Source: Streptomyces beigongshangae
GTDB taxonomy: Bacteria > Actinomycetota > Actinomycetes > Streptomycetales > Streptomycetaceae
Direction: 5' to 3'
Length of the DNA stretch: 64,000 nucleotides
Assembly: GCF_019710745.1 (NCBI RefSeq)
Contig: NZ_JAHKJW010000002.1
Location: 138,006 to 202,005 of the forward strand
Shown: positions 35,672 through 44,999 of the stretch, in pieces
How the letters are laid out: each line of letters begins with the position of its first letter
Numbering within the stretch: the stretch's first letter is position 1
The notes under the pieces: model-generated
Databases searched by the model: none
The model's input: only the letters and a program-made list of their open reading frames with translations
Told to the model about the DNA's origin: nothing
Translations under genes and position numbers: made by a program

Positions 35672-36223
35672 TCAGTCGATCTTCTTGATCACCCTGGCGG
35701 GCACTCCCGCAACCACGGTGCCGGCAGGAACATCACAAGTGACTACCGCACCGGCAGCGACTACCGCACCACCACCGATGGTCACCCCTTGCGTGATCAC
35801 GGCAGCCGTCCCGATCCAGACGTCGTCCTCGATGACGATCGGGGCGAAGGAGAGGTACTCGCGGCGCTCGGCCAGGGGCAGTGGATGGCCTCCGGTAATG
35901 AGGCTGACCTTCGGGGCGATCATGACACCGTTCCCGATACGGATGCCTCCCTTGTCCATGAAGGTGCATCCCTGGTTGACGAAGACGTTCTCCCCGAACG
36001 TCGTGTTCAGCCCGCACTCGGTAAAGAACGGCGGGTAGATCACCACCGACTCCGGCAGCGGGCCGCCGAACACAAAGGAGAGCAGTCCCGCGCGACCTTC
36101 GCTGTCGCTGAATGGAAGCACGTTCAGTCGAGACGTCGCATCGGTCACCTCCACGATCCGCTCCGCATGACGCGCGAACTCAGGCGTCTGGACATACATG
36201 ACCTGCTCTGTGCGGGTAGACAT
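35672..36223 (-). CDS. Hexapeptide-repeat O-acetyltransferase (maltose/galactoside type)
   Basis: A 183-aa left-handed beta-helix acetyltransferase: N-terminal helical lid ([19 protein letters not shown]), then [43 protein letters not shown] with the probable catalytic His in GGHP, and terminal hexapeptide turns ([20 protein letters not shown]) ending [12 protein letters not shown]. It transfers acetyl from acetyl-CoA to a sugar or similar hydroxyl. The ATG at 36223 is chosen as the family start. It is divergent from the LysR gene with a palindrome between, so LysR control is likely. Confidence 0.9.
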   Translation of the reverse strand: MSTRTEQVMYVQTPEFARHAERIVEVTDATSRLNVLPFSDSEGRAGLLSFVFGGPLPESVVIYPPFFTECGLNTTFGENVFVNQGCTFMDKGGIRIGNGVMIAPKVSLITGGHPLPLAERREYLSFAPIVIEDDVWIGTAAVITQGVTIGGGAVVAAGAVVTCDVPAGTVVAGVPARVIKKID

Positions 36224-36280
36224 GCGCCGATCCCACCACCTCGCAGAACACTCGATCAAACAACCCTGCACCACACCAGA

Positions 36281-36297
36281 CACAACCAATAGTTGTG
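36281..36297. promoter_or_regulatory. Palindromic operator between acetyltransferase and LysR genes
   Basis: CACAAC-CAATA-GTTGTG, perfect 6-bp arms, ending 17 bp before the LysR GTG start. Position and symmetry are as expected for an autoregulatory LysR site controlling both divergent genes. Confidence 0.65.
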
Positions 36298-36313
36298 AAA
36301 GTAGGGTGCAAGC

Positions 36314-37243
36314 GTGGATGCTGAAGTGCTGCGGACGTTCGTGACCGTCGCCGAGACCGGCCAGTTCCAGGCTGCGGCCGACGAGCTAGGGGTCAGCCAG
36401 CAGGCGGTCTCCAAGCGGATCGCGGCCCTGGAGAGGCACATCGAGGTCACGCTCCTGGTGCGGACCTCCCGAGGCTCCCGGCTGAACCTGGACGGGCAGG
36501 TCTTCCTGCCGCACGCCAAGAAGGTCCTGGCGGCCATCGAACAGGCCGAGCAGGCTGTGCGCCCCGGCAGCCGGCCCTTACGTGTCGACGTCCTCAATCG
36601 GCGCATCGCTCCTGCCCAGGCCGTCTACCGGTTCTACCGCTCCCACCCTGGGACGGACCTGGACGCGGTCACGCTGAGCATGGAGAACGCCGCCCAGGCC
36701 GCCCAGGCGGTGCTCGAAGGGACCATCGACGCGTCCTTCCGTGCCCTGCCGGCAGACCAGGTCCCGGCCGGAATCAGCGCCGAACGACTCCTGGACGCAC
36801 CCCTGCAGCTCCTGGTCGGACCCGGCCACCCGCTGGCTGACGCACCCTGGGTCAGTCCTGCGAACCTGGCCGGCCACCGCATCTGGATCCCCGGGATCAA
36901 GCCGGGCACGGAGTGGGCGGCGTTCTACCAGGCGCTGTCCAAGACCTTCGGCCTGAGCATCGACGCGCTCGGCCCCAACTTCGGTGACGAGGCCCTGATG
37001 GACGCGCTGGCCGACTCAGCCTCGCTGTCCACCCTCGTCGGCAGCGGGGACCGGTACCTCTGGCCCCAGACCCACGACCTACGGCGCATCCCGTTGCACG
37101 ACCCGACCCCGGTCTACCCGCACGTGCTGCTGTTCCGCAGCGGAGACCAGCACCCCATGCTGACCGCGCTACGCGACCATCTGCGCACCGTAGGCCCGCG
37201 AACCCCGCACGATGTGTGGGCGCCGGACTGGGTAGACCACTGA
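36314..37243 (+). CDS. LysR-family transcriptional regulator
   Basis: A 309-aa LysR regulator. N-terminal winged [42 protein letters not shown], followed by the linker helix [14 protein letters not shown] and a substrate-binding domain (about 90-295). The GTG at 36314 is the only sensible start. It is divergent from the hexapeptide acetyltransferase gene with a palindrome between them, the classical LysR arrangement. Confidence 0.93.
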   Translation: MDAEVLRTFVTVAETGQFQAAADELGVSQQAVSKRIAALERHIEVTLLVRTSRGSRLNLDGQVFLPHAKKVLAAIEQAEQAVRPGSRPLRVDVLNRRIAPAQAVYRFYRSHPGTDLDAVTLSMENAAQAAQAVLEGTIDASFRALPADQVPAGISAERLLDAPLQLLVGPGHPLADAPWVSPANLAGHRIWIPGIKPGTEWAAFYQALSKTFGLSIDALGPNFGDEALMDALADSASLSTLVGSGDRYLWPQTHDLRRIPLHDPTPVYPHVLLFRSGDQHPMLTALRDHLRTVGPRTPHDVWAPDWVDH

Positions 37244-37473
37244 CCAGACGACCGAATTAACAGACACGGCCTGGGACGCTGCTCGCGCTGCGTACGGGCT
37301 TTGAAATCCGGCCTCCTCCTTATCAGGTCGATCATCGGCGATTACCGGGGGCGATCAACTCTCGTTTGGCTGTACTCATCGTCCGCCGAAGTGCAGTGCT
37401 GACCGGTCCCGTACGTGCCTGTTGGTGTCACCCGTTGATGTCGGTCGTCGTACGCGGTCTTGACGCGGCACTG

Positions 37474-38100
37474 TCAGGCAGGGGGGCGGGTGACCACGTT
37501 GACGTTGAACGTGTGATTACCAAGACCGTTCGCGATGCCCGTGAAGAGCAGGGCGAAGTGTTCCTGCCCACGCGCAGAAGTGATGCCGCCGATGTCCAAC
37601 TGGGACGATGGGGGCCAGCCGAGGTCAGTGAGCAGCCGGCCGGTGGTCTGCTTGGCCTCGGCGTCATCGCCGGAGAGAAACACGGTGCTCGGGCCGTCCA
37701 GACCGCCTGGGGCGGTCATCACGGTGGAATCCATCGTGCACAACGTCTTGACGACAGGGGTAAGGGGGAAAGCCTCCTGGATCTGTTCGCCGAGGCTGCT
37801 GTTGGGATGCGACAGCTCGGTGAAGTCGTCGGAGAGACCGACCCCGACATCGATCAATAAGGTGCCGGCCAGCGCCGGTGCCCCGATGGAATGCAGCAGT
37901 TCTACGGAGACGGTCCCCGGAGTGGCGTTGACGAGTACCTCTGCGTGGGCCGCTGTCTCGTTCAAACTCGCCACGGGGAACCCGAGACCCGTCCGGTTCT
38001 CGGGCTGGCGTGAACCGAGGAGCACGTCGTGCCCTGCGGCACTCCAGCCGTGAGCCAATGCTTGGGCGACGTTGCCGGTGCCAAGTATTCCTAAGCGCAT
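37474..38100 (-). CDS. F420/NADP-type oxidoreductase (NADP-binding domain protein)
   Basis: A 208-aa protein beginning with a dinucleotide-binding fold MRLGILGTGNVAQALAHGW, then VLLGSRQPEN (Arg typical for NADP) and EVLVNATPGTVSVELL. The length and pattern are those of NADPH-dependent F420 reductases and related NAD(P)-binding proteins. It could equally be a reductase on another small substrate. The ATG at 38100 is clear. It is isolated: 230 bp from the LysR gene and more than 400 bp from the integrase remnant. Confidence 0.8.
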   Translation of the reverse strand: MRLGILGTGNVAQALAHGWSAAGHDVLLGSRQPENRTGLGFPVASLNETAAHAEVLVNATPGTVSVELLHSIGAPALAGTLLIDVGVGLSDDFTELSHPNSSLGEQIQEAFPLTPVVKTLCTMDSTVMTAPGGLDGPSTVFLSGDDAEAKQTTGRLLTDLGWPPSSQLDIGGITSARGQEHFALLFTGIANGLGNHTFNVNVVTRPPA

Positions 38101-38527
38101 GCTGGGACGCTAACTGTTGCCGGAGCTCGGCGAATCGGACCACAGGGCCAGACGAACCGGCACCAAGGACCTAGGTCGTGGTCGCTCGCCACTCACTCCT
38201 GCAAGACCGAGCGGCCATCACCCTGCATTGCTCTTGAGCAAACGCGGCATTTTGACGACCACCGCGAGCCACTGTCCGAATGACCTGGACGCCATGGGCC
38301 GCGTCTGCTCGGCTCTGCCTGGGTCGGCGGTGGACGGGATGGGAGCTCCTCGCGCACGCCACCACGGGCCCGGCGGTCGGCGACGGCGCCCACCTCCATC
38401 CCGGTGCCGGCCGATCCCCCGCCGGAGGCATTGCCTTGACCGCGGGCCGCTCTGTGCGGTGATCGACTCATGGCTTTCGACCCTATCCATGTGTGGGCGC
38501 GCGTCGGTGTAGCGCGGGCGGAGCGCA
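38101..38527. other. Gene-free junction upstream of integrase remnant
   Basis: 427 bp with no plausible gene. Homology to the complete integrase gene begins abruptly near 38528, so a deletion end point of an older element probably lies here. Confidence 0.55.
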
Positions 38528-39355
38528 GCCGGGGCTTGATGCCCTCGCCTACGCGGCCGAACTGGGGGAGCTCCCCGAGAACCCGGTCACACTCGTGAAG
38601 TGGAAGCCGCCCAAGGTGAGCAAGGAAGTAGACCGCCGTGTCATCGTGAACCCCGGCAGGCCGGGGAGCTCCTGGCGGCGGTCTCGTACGTGGGCGGGTT
38701 CCACCGAGCCCGCGGACGTCGGCTCGTCGCGCTGTTCGCCTGCATGTACTTCGGCGGTCTGCGTCCGGCTGAGGCGGTGGCGCTGTGGCGGCAGGACTGC
38801 ACGCTGCCGGACAGCGGATGGGGCTCGCTGATCCTGGAGAAGAGCCGCCCGACCGTCGGTAAGCGCTGGACCGGGACCGGCGCCGTTCACGACGACCGCG
38901 ACTTGAAGAATCGGGCGGCGAACGAAACACGCATCGTCCCGGTCCCGCCTCACCTCGCCTCGCCTCGCCTCGTGAGGATGCTCCGCGCGCACATCGGGGA
39001 GTTCGGCACGGCCAAGGACGACCGGCTGTTCGCCAACGAGCGTGGGGGAGTGGCCGCCTCGACCACGTACTGGCGTGTCTGGGACGAGGCGCGGCACCTG
39101 GCGCTCACGCCGGAACAGGCGGCCTCGCCGTTGGCCGCTCGACCGTACGACCTGCGGCACGCCGCGCTCTCCTCCTGGCTCAACGCAGGCGTGGATCCCA
39201 CCGAGGTCGCCGAGCGGGCGGGCAACAGCGTCGAAGTGCTTCTGAGTCGGTACGCCAAGTGCCTCGACGGTCGACAGGACGTCGCCAATCGCCGGATCGA
39301 CGAGCTTCTCGACGAGAACGGCGACCAGGAGGAGAGACCCGGCAGCGGGCCCTGA
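38528..39355 (+). pseudogene. 3' half of an AICE tyrosine integrase, truncated and frameshifted
   Basis: Closely similar over its whole length to the C-terminal 60 percent of the intact integrase at 56144-57523 (LGELPENPVTLVKWK, FACMYFGGLRPAEAVAL, SRPTVGKRWTGTG, SRYAKCLDGRQDVANRRI). The 5' part is missing. A one-base deletion near 38650 (AACCCC against AATCCCC) breaks the frame, and a 9-bp duplication (CCTCGCCT region, about 38950) adds three residues. The catalytic Arg and Tyr regions survive but no intact protein can be made. The same downstream spacer, hairpin, terminator and tRNA 3' fragment follow, so this is the right end of an earlier, mostly deleted element. Confidence 0.92.
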
Positions 39356-39396
39356 TCCCGACACGCCTCCGACACCCGCACCTGCTGCGGCATGAT

Positions 39397-39422
39397 GGCC
39401 CCTGGACCACGGTCCGGGGGCC
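39397..39422. terminator. Hairpin downstream of integrase remnant
   Basis: A 12-bp-arm inverted repeat around AC with one wobble pair. Its counterpart behind the intact integrase is at 57592-57617. Confidence 0.65.
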
Positions 39423-39525
39423 TCGTCGTTTCCGGGGTTCCACCTGCGGGTTTCTGCTCTACGGCTTGGCCGCGAATAGGCCGCGACCCCCGACACACAG
39501 CCGCTCCGAGCGGCATACGGCTGCC

Positions 39526-39635
39526 CATACGCCAAGACCCCGTCCTCAGCGAAAGCGCTGATGGCGGGGTCTTTGGGCACCTAATCCAAGGTGCCCCCGG
39601 CAGGATTCGAACCTGCGCACACGGCTCCGGAGGCC
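39526..39635. repeat. Left att direct repeat (attL) with tRNA-Arg 3' fragment
   Basis: 110 bp identical to 57720-57829. It contains the tRNA terminator and, at 39592-39635, the 3' 44 bases of tRNA-Arg up to and including the anticodon region. Immediately to the right the sequences diverge, marking the crossover limit and the left end of the resident AICE. Confidence 0.95.
39534..39574 (-). terminator. tRNA-type terminator inside left att repeat
   Basis: AAGACCCCG paired with CGGGGTCTT, with an inner stem TCAGCG/CGCTGA. A duplicate of the functional terminator at 57728-57768, carried along with the att site. Confidence 0.75.
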
Positions 39636-39728
39636 CCGTGCGTCCCTCACGTTTCAGCAGGTCAAGAGCGCAGAGGCTGTTTTGATCGCCTTGCCAGTCC
39701 ACAAATGGGCCGCGCTCTGACTTCCGAG

Positions 39729-40958
39729 CTACACCTTCGGGAAGCTTTGCTCCAGCCACTGGCGGACGGCGTCAACAGTCGTGCGGCCGTTGTGGCGCAG
39801 GGCGTCGATCACGTCCCGGCCGGCGATGAGAACGATTGGGTGGCCATCCTCGTGAACCTCTTCCTGGACCTGCTTCTGAAAGTATGACGTGGTCACCAGG
39901 ACGCCGAAGTTGCGATGCCTGATTCGCGAGATCAGTCGTGATACCTCCCGCACTCCTACCGAGTTGCCGACGCCGTAGCACTTGGCTTCGAGAGCGAAGT
40001 CGATGGAGATGCGACTGGATGTCGGCCCGAGGTCATACGTGCCGACGGCGTCGCGCCCTCCATCCCTGCTGGGGCGCGTGAGGTCCACCAGCCCGGTGTT
40101 CCGGGCGATCAAACGCCAGATGGCCACGGCACACGCCTCGAAGTCGTGCTCCCGCTCGCGGAAGTACTCGCGGATCGCCTCCAGCATGGCCGTACCTAGG
40201 GCGTCATCCGGGAACTGGTCGGCCTTGGAACGGATGACGGTAGTTGTAGGCGCCAGCAGCGGCCGGTAGACGCGTCCCTCAACCCAAGTGCGCCAGACGT
40301 CGGGACACTCACCGGCCAGAGGGTCACCGCCGTCGAGCAGGTGCTGAATCCAGCTGCGTGGAATCTTGTCGTGGTCGAGGACGGTGAAGTGTGACCGGTA
40401 GTTCTGGAACCGGAGCCCTGACGTCGTGCGCCAGATGGCAGCGAGCTCGTCGTCAGATGTGAGGGTCGGTCCGCCTGGTGCCAGGAGGCCGCGGAAGCGC
40501 ACGGTCCGGCCTGAGGAGCCTGCCTTCTCGAACAGGAGAAACGGAGGCACCTTGGCCCGGTCATCTGCGGTTCCGTGGGATGCAGCGAAGACGTCCCGGA
40601 GGAGGACGTTGCCCGACCGTGGGGTGTTGTGGAGGCCTTGGCCCGGCTTTTTGTTGTCCCCGTAGTACGTGAAGGTGCCCGTCTCGATGTCCAGGTGGTC
40701 GGGCCAGTCGACATCGCTGCCGCTCGTGTAGAGCACAGCCAACTTCACAGTCCCCTTGGCAGGGGAGCCGGAGTATCGGAAGCCGCCCTGGTTGCCAACT
40801 CTCCTTATCAGCTTCGAGATGGGATCGTCGCCGGTGTTGCCACTCGTGCCGCCGGCGTAGAGGGCATCGACGATGAGGTCAGCAGTTTCCAGGTCAGCGA
40901 ACGATACCTGGGGCTCAGAAGCGGCAGGGAGGATCATAGCAACAAGATGTACCAGCAC
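39729..40958 (-). CDS. Restriction endonuclease, AspBHI/Mrr-like (probably modification-dependent)
   Basis: A 409-aa protein. The N-terminal 230 or so residues (LFEKAGSSGRTVRFRGLLAPG, FTYYGDNKKPGQGLHNT) resemble the SRA-like recognition domain of AspBHI/MspJI-type enzymes. The C-terminal region has an Mrr-type PD-(D/E)XK core: PSRDGGRDAVG (acidic residue) and FALEAKCYG (ExK), followed by VREVSRLISRIRHRNFGVLVTT. Such enzymes cut DNA carrying 5-methylcytosine. No cognate methyltransferase gene is obvious beside it, in keeping with that. GTG 40958 or ATG 40937 may be the start. It is the last gene of the minus-strand cargo block. Confidence 0.65.
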   Translation of the reverse strand: MLVHLVAMILPAASEPQVSFADLETADLIVDALYAGGTSGNTGDDPISKLIRRVGNQGGFRYSGSPAKGTVKLAVLYTSGSDVDWPDHLDIETGTFTYYGDNKKPGQGLHNTPRSGNVLLRDVFAASHGTADDRAKVPPFLLFEKAGSSGRTVRFRGLLAPGGPTLTSDDELAAIWRTTSGLRFQNYRSHFTVLDHDKIPRSWIQHLLDGGDPLAGECPDVWRTWVEGRVYRPLLAPTTTVIRSKADQFPDDALGTAMLEAIREYFREREHDFEACAVAIWRLIARNTGLVDLTRPSRDGGRDAVGTYDLGPTSSRISIDFALEAKCYGVGNSVGVREVSRLISRIRHRNFGVLVTTSYFQKQVQEEVHEDGHPIVLIAGRDVIDALRHNGRTTVDAVRQWLEQSFPKV

Positions 40959-41105
40959 GCACTGACAGGCGTGCTGGCACAGTTAGTCTCCTGGCTCCGC
41001 GGTCCCACGCTGTGGGGGCACATCGCGCTTGTTAAGGGCCATGAACGCGCCGGAGGGACAAATTGTTTCAGCGCACCGTGGATGAGGGACTTCGCGTCTC
41101 GTGGT

Positions 41106-42374
41106 TCATTGCCCCGCGCTGTTCTCGGCTGACACAGACTTGTTGGGACCCTCTTCCTGCATGACCCAGCCGCGGTACGAGTCGGAGTCGTACCCTGCTG
41201 AACCCAGGAGCGCAGCGGACTCCACAATGCATTTCTCGAACTCTTCAGCCTGCTCCTGAAGTATTTTGTCCACTTGAATGCGTTCACGGACCCGACGAGG
41301 AACTATGACTGATTGCTCACATTTTTTATCGGCCTGAGACACTGAAGTATTAAGGATTCGCGCAAGTCCGTGCGGATCGGGGGGGATGTCCGGGGAGTCC
41401 AGCTTAAAGCGGATTGCGAGCGATACGATATCGTCGTCGCCAAGGCCGTAACCCGTGCGGTAGGTCATAAAGCTTCGCACTGATGCCTTCAACCCAAAAG
41501 ACACTCCGGTTGAAATGATCCATTGAGTTAAGCCGAGCATGAAGGCTTCGCCCGTGCCGACAACTTCAGGCACACTTAGGGATGCGTCGTCTTCTTGGAC
41601 GCCCCATGCTTCGGAGAACGCAGAAGCGTACCCTTTGCAGGTATCGTGGATTTCTTGCGCCAACTGAAGCAATACTCCTTTGGCCCCGTCGTCGACGTTG
41701 TCGTCATCCATTCGGGTCGTGATGAAAAGAAGAAAGTCGTCATCAGAACGCGCTTGATTTTGCAGGATTGCTCGCAGAGCTCCGAAGTAATTAGGTGCAC
41801 TTTCGGTCTTCTCGTGTCCCGCAAACCCCCCGCACAGATCAATGTTGATCGCATGGTAGGGTCCTTTTTCCCTCATGCGCCGATAGGAAGGTGAGCGAAG
41901 ATTTCCAACTTGACGGAAATCGCCAGGGAAAACCTGTGACTCGAATTCGATCCAGTTTTCCCTGATGGCGGAGAACTCGGTTCCATTGAGTTCGGCCTGA
42001 TCCGCAGAAGTTGGAATGGCGGCAGAATTGAAGCCGAGATACCGGAGTTTCACCTGCCGTGGGGAGCAGATCGTCTCGGCAATATGACGGATGTCGAGCA
42101 GGTCACTGCCGGGCAACGTCAAGTACCGGAGTTCATGTATTTCACCCTTGGTACGCATCAGGTCAGTCGTGAGATTCCAAATTTCATGACACCACTGGAC
42201 TCTACGCACATACTGCTTACGTGGCCGATGCCATGCTTGGAACTCGCGCACTACTTTCTCTGGAAAATCCAGCGGACCTGTGCCAATCAGGGCCTCAAGG
42301 TCTTCTGACTCGTCGGATCCTGTCACTTCGTCAGTCAAAGTTATCGGCCTCCATGATGCCAAGGATGGATCCAA
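41106..42374 (-). CDS. Unknown protein overlapping the GHKL ATPase gene
   Basis: A 422-aa protein I do not recognise with certainty. The central part alternates strand-like and helical segments: VKLRYLGFNSAA, GPYHAINIDLCGGFAG, DDDFLLFITTRMDDD and VLLQLAQEIHDTC. This resembles a Rossmann-like, methyltransferase-type fold without a clear SAM glycine loop. The C-terminal 80 residues are polar (RRVRERIQVDKILQEQ). It starts 44 bp inside the 3' end of the GHKL gene, so the two are translationally coupled and probably act together. Base composition is far below the chromosomal average, a sign of recent transfer. Confidence 0.6.
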   Translation of the reverse strand: MDPSLASWRPITLTDEVTGSDESEDLEALIGTGPLDFPEKVVREFQAWHRPRKQYVRRVQWCHEIWNLTTDLMRTKGEIHELRYLTLPGSDLLDIRHIAETICSPRQVKLRYLGFNSAAIPTSADQAELNGTEFSAIRENWIEFESQVFPGDFRQVGNLRSPSYRRMREKGPYHAINIDLCGGFAGHEKTESAPNYFGALRAILQNQARSDDDFLLFITTRMDDDNVDDGAKGVLLQLAQEIHDTCKGYASAFSEAWGVQEDDASLSVPEVVGTGEAFMLGLTQWIISTGVSFGLKASVRSFMTYRTGYGLGDDDIVSLAIRFKLDSPDIPPDPHGLARILNTSVSQADKKCEQSVIVPRRVRERIQVDKILQEQAEEFEKCIVESAALLGSAGYDSDSYRGWVMQEEGPNKSVSAENSAGQ

Positions 42375-44286
42375 GCAGGTTTTCCTGTTCCTTTGGGGTC
42401 AAGTGCTCAAGAACCCCATAAATGGACAGCACCTTGGTGATCGCTTCCAGTTTTCGAACACTGCCGGGAGTTGGTGAAACGAGTCCCAGCGGAACCTCCT
42501 GGACGATTCGATCAAGGTCAAAGGTCTGAGTGATACCTTCGCTTGTCGACGTCACCTTCCGATTGCTGCCTGCAAAATGGATATCTGGGACAACCCCTTC
42601 GCCGTCTGTGCGAAGGGTATTAGCCGAATCCACGATGCGGCCGATTCGATATTCCACGTCACGTTGTGCTGAAATCCGCGCGACACCTCGGACTTGCTGC
42701 GCTTGTCGTTTCTGAGCGTTCGAAAGCTGACGTAGTGCGTTATGAAGCCACCGCGTTAGGACAACCGTGTGCGGGTGTGCTGTATTGAAGCTCTCACGGT
42801 CGATATTCAGGGCGGCTTCCAACCCCTGTTTTACGAAAATCTCGCATGTGATTTGCCGACGCCTTGTCGTCTCCGAGACCTGATAGTTGAAGAATGTCGA
42901 GTCAAAAAGGGTGCCACTAGCTCCGTGGATGCGAACGAGAACCCCCTGATGTTCAGTCGGCGCTACCTTCGGTGTCCAGAAGAGATAGCCTTCGAACTCA
43001 AGGGGCCCAGCACTAACGTTTCGGTCGATCCCCTTAAAATCCTGGCGTAGCGAACCAACAAATACCATCGGCTTCTTAAGGGCATGCTGTGTCGCCGGTA
43101 GGTTGCGAAATTTCAACGGCCGACTCAGCTCAACGCCGTCTACAAGGATTTTGAAGGGGGCATCCTTAGATTCAGGAGGGGTGAGACCTGCAAGCTCACG
43201 AATGGTGATTTTCGGATCGCTACTCTGGATCTGTTGTGCTGCACCTTTAGAGTTGTTCGAGAGTTTGTAGAAGTAAGCCCAGTCGTCGGCAACGCTTTCG
43301 TCTAGGACGTTTGTCTGCACGTAAGGCAGTGGCAACGCGAGAGCGAGATTCCAAAGCATTTGGAGATACGTATCAAAAATGCTTGAAAGCTTCACCGTGG
43401 CCTGTCCTCGCACGGCAGACCAGACGCTTTCCACCATTTTTGAAAATGCTTCCCGTGGATCATCCTGCTCATCCCATGGGAGGTTAACGAACTCGGGCTT
43501 ACCGCGCGGGTCATCGAGATAGGAACCGTTAGAGTCAAGCCGCCCGATGTGGTATTTGGGGATTGTCGTAAGGTTTTTTTCCTTCTCCTCCCTGCTCATT
43601 GAGTTATCGATGGCACCCCACAATTGTTCGCTGCGCAAGCTGTCGCGAGTTTGAGGACGGATAGCTGTCAGCACAATGGTTGTGCCGTGTGTCTCGATGT
43701 TGTCGGCTGGTTCCCTCCAAACGCGATAACGCCCGGCTTGAAACTCGCCATGATCGCTTTCTGTGGAACCGTCAGCAAACTGACGCAGATTAACTAGGAC
43801 AACGGTGCGGTATGAATCATTCGCCGTCTTGGTGATGATCTGAAAACTATGAGTAAGCTGCGAAACGGAGAAGATACCGATTCCCAATTTGCCGATAAGT
43901 TCACGACCGCCAGGACTCGTGTTTGGGTTAGTCGAGGAAGTAATGTCAAGTTCCTGACCCAGTTCGGTCCGTTTAGCGCTTCCGCCGATATTTCCCAGCA
44001 GGTGAATAACTGCCTCAGGGGTCATGCCGGTGCCATTGTCTTCGACTGTGATACGGCTGAAATTCGGGGCATCCGTTTTAACCGATACCCAAGTGGCATC
44101 CGCATCGTAGGCGTTTGCTACTAGCTCCCTAATCGCCGACCCGGGCTGCCGATAGATGCCGTCAGTGACACGAGCAATCACTCGGTCATTTGTCTTCAGT
44201 ACCTCATCGATCGGTCGCGTCTCACTCGCAGTCCCACGAAGTTCATTAACGAGTTTCCGATCCCGTTCGCTTAGCAACGGACTCAT
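42331..44286 (-). CDS. GHKL (Hsp90/MutL-like) ATPase
   Basis: A 651-aa ATPase. Bergerat fold at the N-terminus: ELVANAYDADAT (Glu54, Asn58), VEDNGTGM with Asp83, and IGKLGIGIFSVSQL at 131-144. A middle domain contains KPMVFVGSLRQDFKGIDRNVS, as in Hsp90-like or MORC-like proteins; the C-terminus is helical. It lacks a histidine-kinase dimerisation domain, so it is a conformational ATPase rather than a sensor kinase. The ATG at 44286 (GGAAGG upstream) is chosen; the longer open frame to 44481 has no homologous character. Coupled to the downstream unknown gene. Stand-alone GHKL ATPases are frequent in phage-defence loci. Confidence 0.85.
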   Translation of the reverse strand: MSPLLSERDRKLVNELRGTASETRPIDEVLKTNDRVIARVTDGIYRQPGSAIRELVANAYDADATWVSVKTDAPNFSRITVEDNGTGMTPEAVIHLLGNIGGSAKRTELGQELDITSSTNPNTSPGGRELIGKLGIGIFSVSQLTHSFQIITKTANDSYRTVVLVNLRQFADGSTESDHGEFQAGRYRVWREPADNIETHGTTIVLTAIRPQTRDSLRSEQLWGAIDNSMSREEKEKNLTTIPKYHIGRLDSNGSYLDDPRGKPEFVNLPWDEQDDPREAFSKMVESVWSAVRGQATVKLSSIFDTYLQMLWNLALALPLPYVQTNVLDESVADDWAYFYKLSNNSKGAAQQIQSSDPKITIRELAGLTPPESKDAPFKILVDGVELSRPLKFRNLPATQHALKKPMVFVGSLRQDFKGIDRNVSAGPLEFEGYLFWTPKVAPTEHQGVLVRIHGASGTLFDSTFFNYQVSETTRRRQITCEIFVKQGLEAALNIDRESFNTAHPHTVVLTRWLHNALRQLSNAQKRQAQQVRGVARISAQRDVEYRIGRIVDSANTLRTDGEGVVPDIHFAGSNRKVTSTSEGITQTFDLDRIVQEVPLGLVSPTPGSVRKLEAITKVLSIYGVLEHLTPKEQENLLGSILGIMEADNFD

Positions 44287-44952
44287 CGTCGGCCCATGCC
44301 TTCCATCCTGCGGGGTGAACACCCCGGCCTCTGCCCTTTGGCCGGCGCTGTTCCTTGTCCAGTGCCTTGGCGTCCCTCTCTGGTGGCGCGCACTAAATTT
44401 GGACGTGCAATCTCGGGTAATCTCGCGACGTAGCCAGTGTAGAGACTCACAGCATCGAACGGTGAGAAAATGCGCAAACAAAGACCATCTGGTTCAGCGC
44501 GTCTGGAGGAATGTCTGGGTGTCAGAGAGGCCAGGGGCTGTTTCTGCCCCCACGGGCCATCCTCGATGCCACCTCCCTCCAGGAGCCATCTCCCTCGACT
44601 GCTGCTGGCCTGGCAGCGGAGGTCACCGTCTACCCGTACCTGACGCGGTGGGCACCGGGTCCAGCATGCACACATGGGCTCATAGGTGCCCATCAGCGTA
44701 CGGACGTATTCATACGCAGTTCCGAGATGCGACCTCCCGAAGTTGGCCTGGTCCTCGAATGTGCGGTCGGTTGAGCTTCAATGACCGAGTCAAGCCGGCC
44801 GGGCGCCGTCCATGCGCCGAGAACAGTGCCCCGCGCACGCCTTTGCGGCAAGCTGCCCCTCGATACGAACACTGGGCACGGTGGTGGCTGAGGTCTGGTG
44901 GGCACGTCAGGCGGTCATGCAGAGCCGTTCGCGGGCGGGGCTGGTCGCGGTG

Positions 44953-44968
44953 GTTGCTGTACAGCAAC
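44953..44968. promoter_or_regulatory. Perfect 16-bp palindrome in cargo gap
   Basis: GTTGCTGTACAGCAAC reads the same on both strands without a spacer. It suits a dimeric HTH operator, for example of an XRE-type repressor. It is followed nine bases later by the hairpin at 44977-44999. Confidence 0.6.
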
Positions 44969-44976
44969 GATGCTTA

Positions 44977-44999
44977 CCACCACTTTAGGAGAGTGGTGG
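44977..44999. terminator. Hairpin with 8-bp perfect arms in cargo gap
   Basis: CCACCACT-TTAGGAG-AGTGGTGG. Could terminate leftward transcription from the KAP gene or be part of a structured RNA; no U-tract. Confidence 0.45.

Noticed and set aside
39592..39635. Second tRNA-Arg gene
   Set aside because: Only the 3' 44 bases are present; the 5' acceptor, D-arm and half of the anticodon stem are replaced by unrelated sequence. It is an att duplicate.
39729..40958. Classical type II restriction-modification pair
   Set aside because: No recognisable DNA methyltransferase motifs occur in the neighbouring genes. The nuclease resembles modification-dependent enzymes, which need none.
41106..44286. 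Toxin-antitoxin system
   Set aside because: Both coupled proteins are large and carry no toxin or antitoxin domain; the GHKL fold fits a conformational ATPase better.
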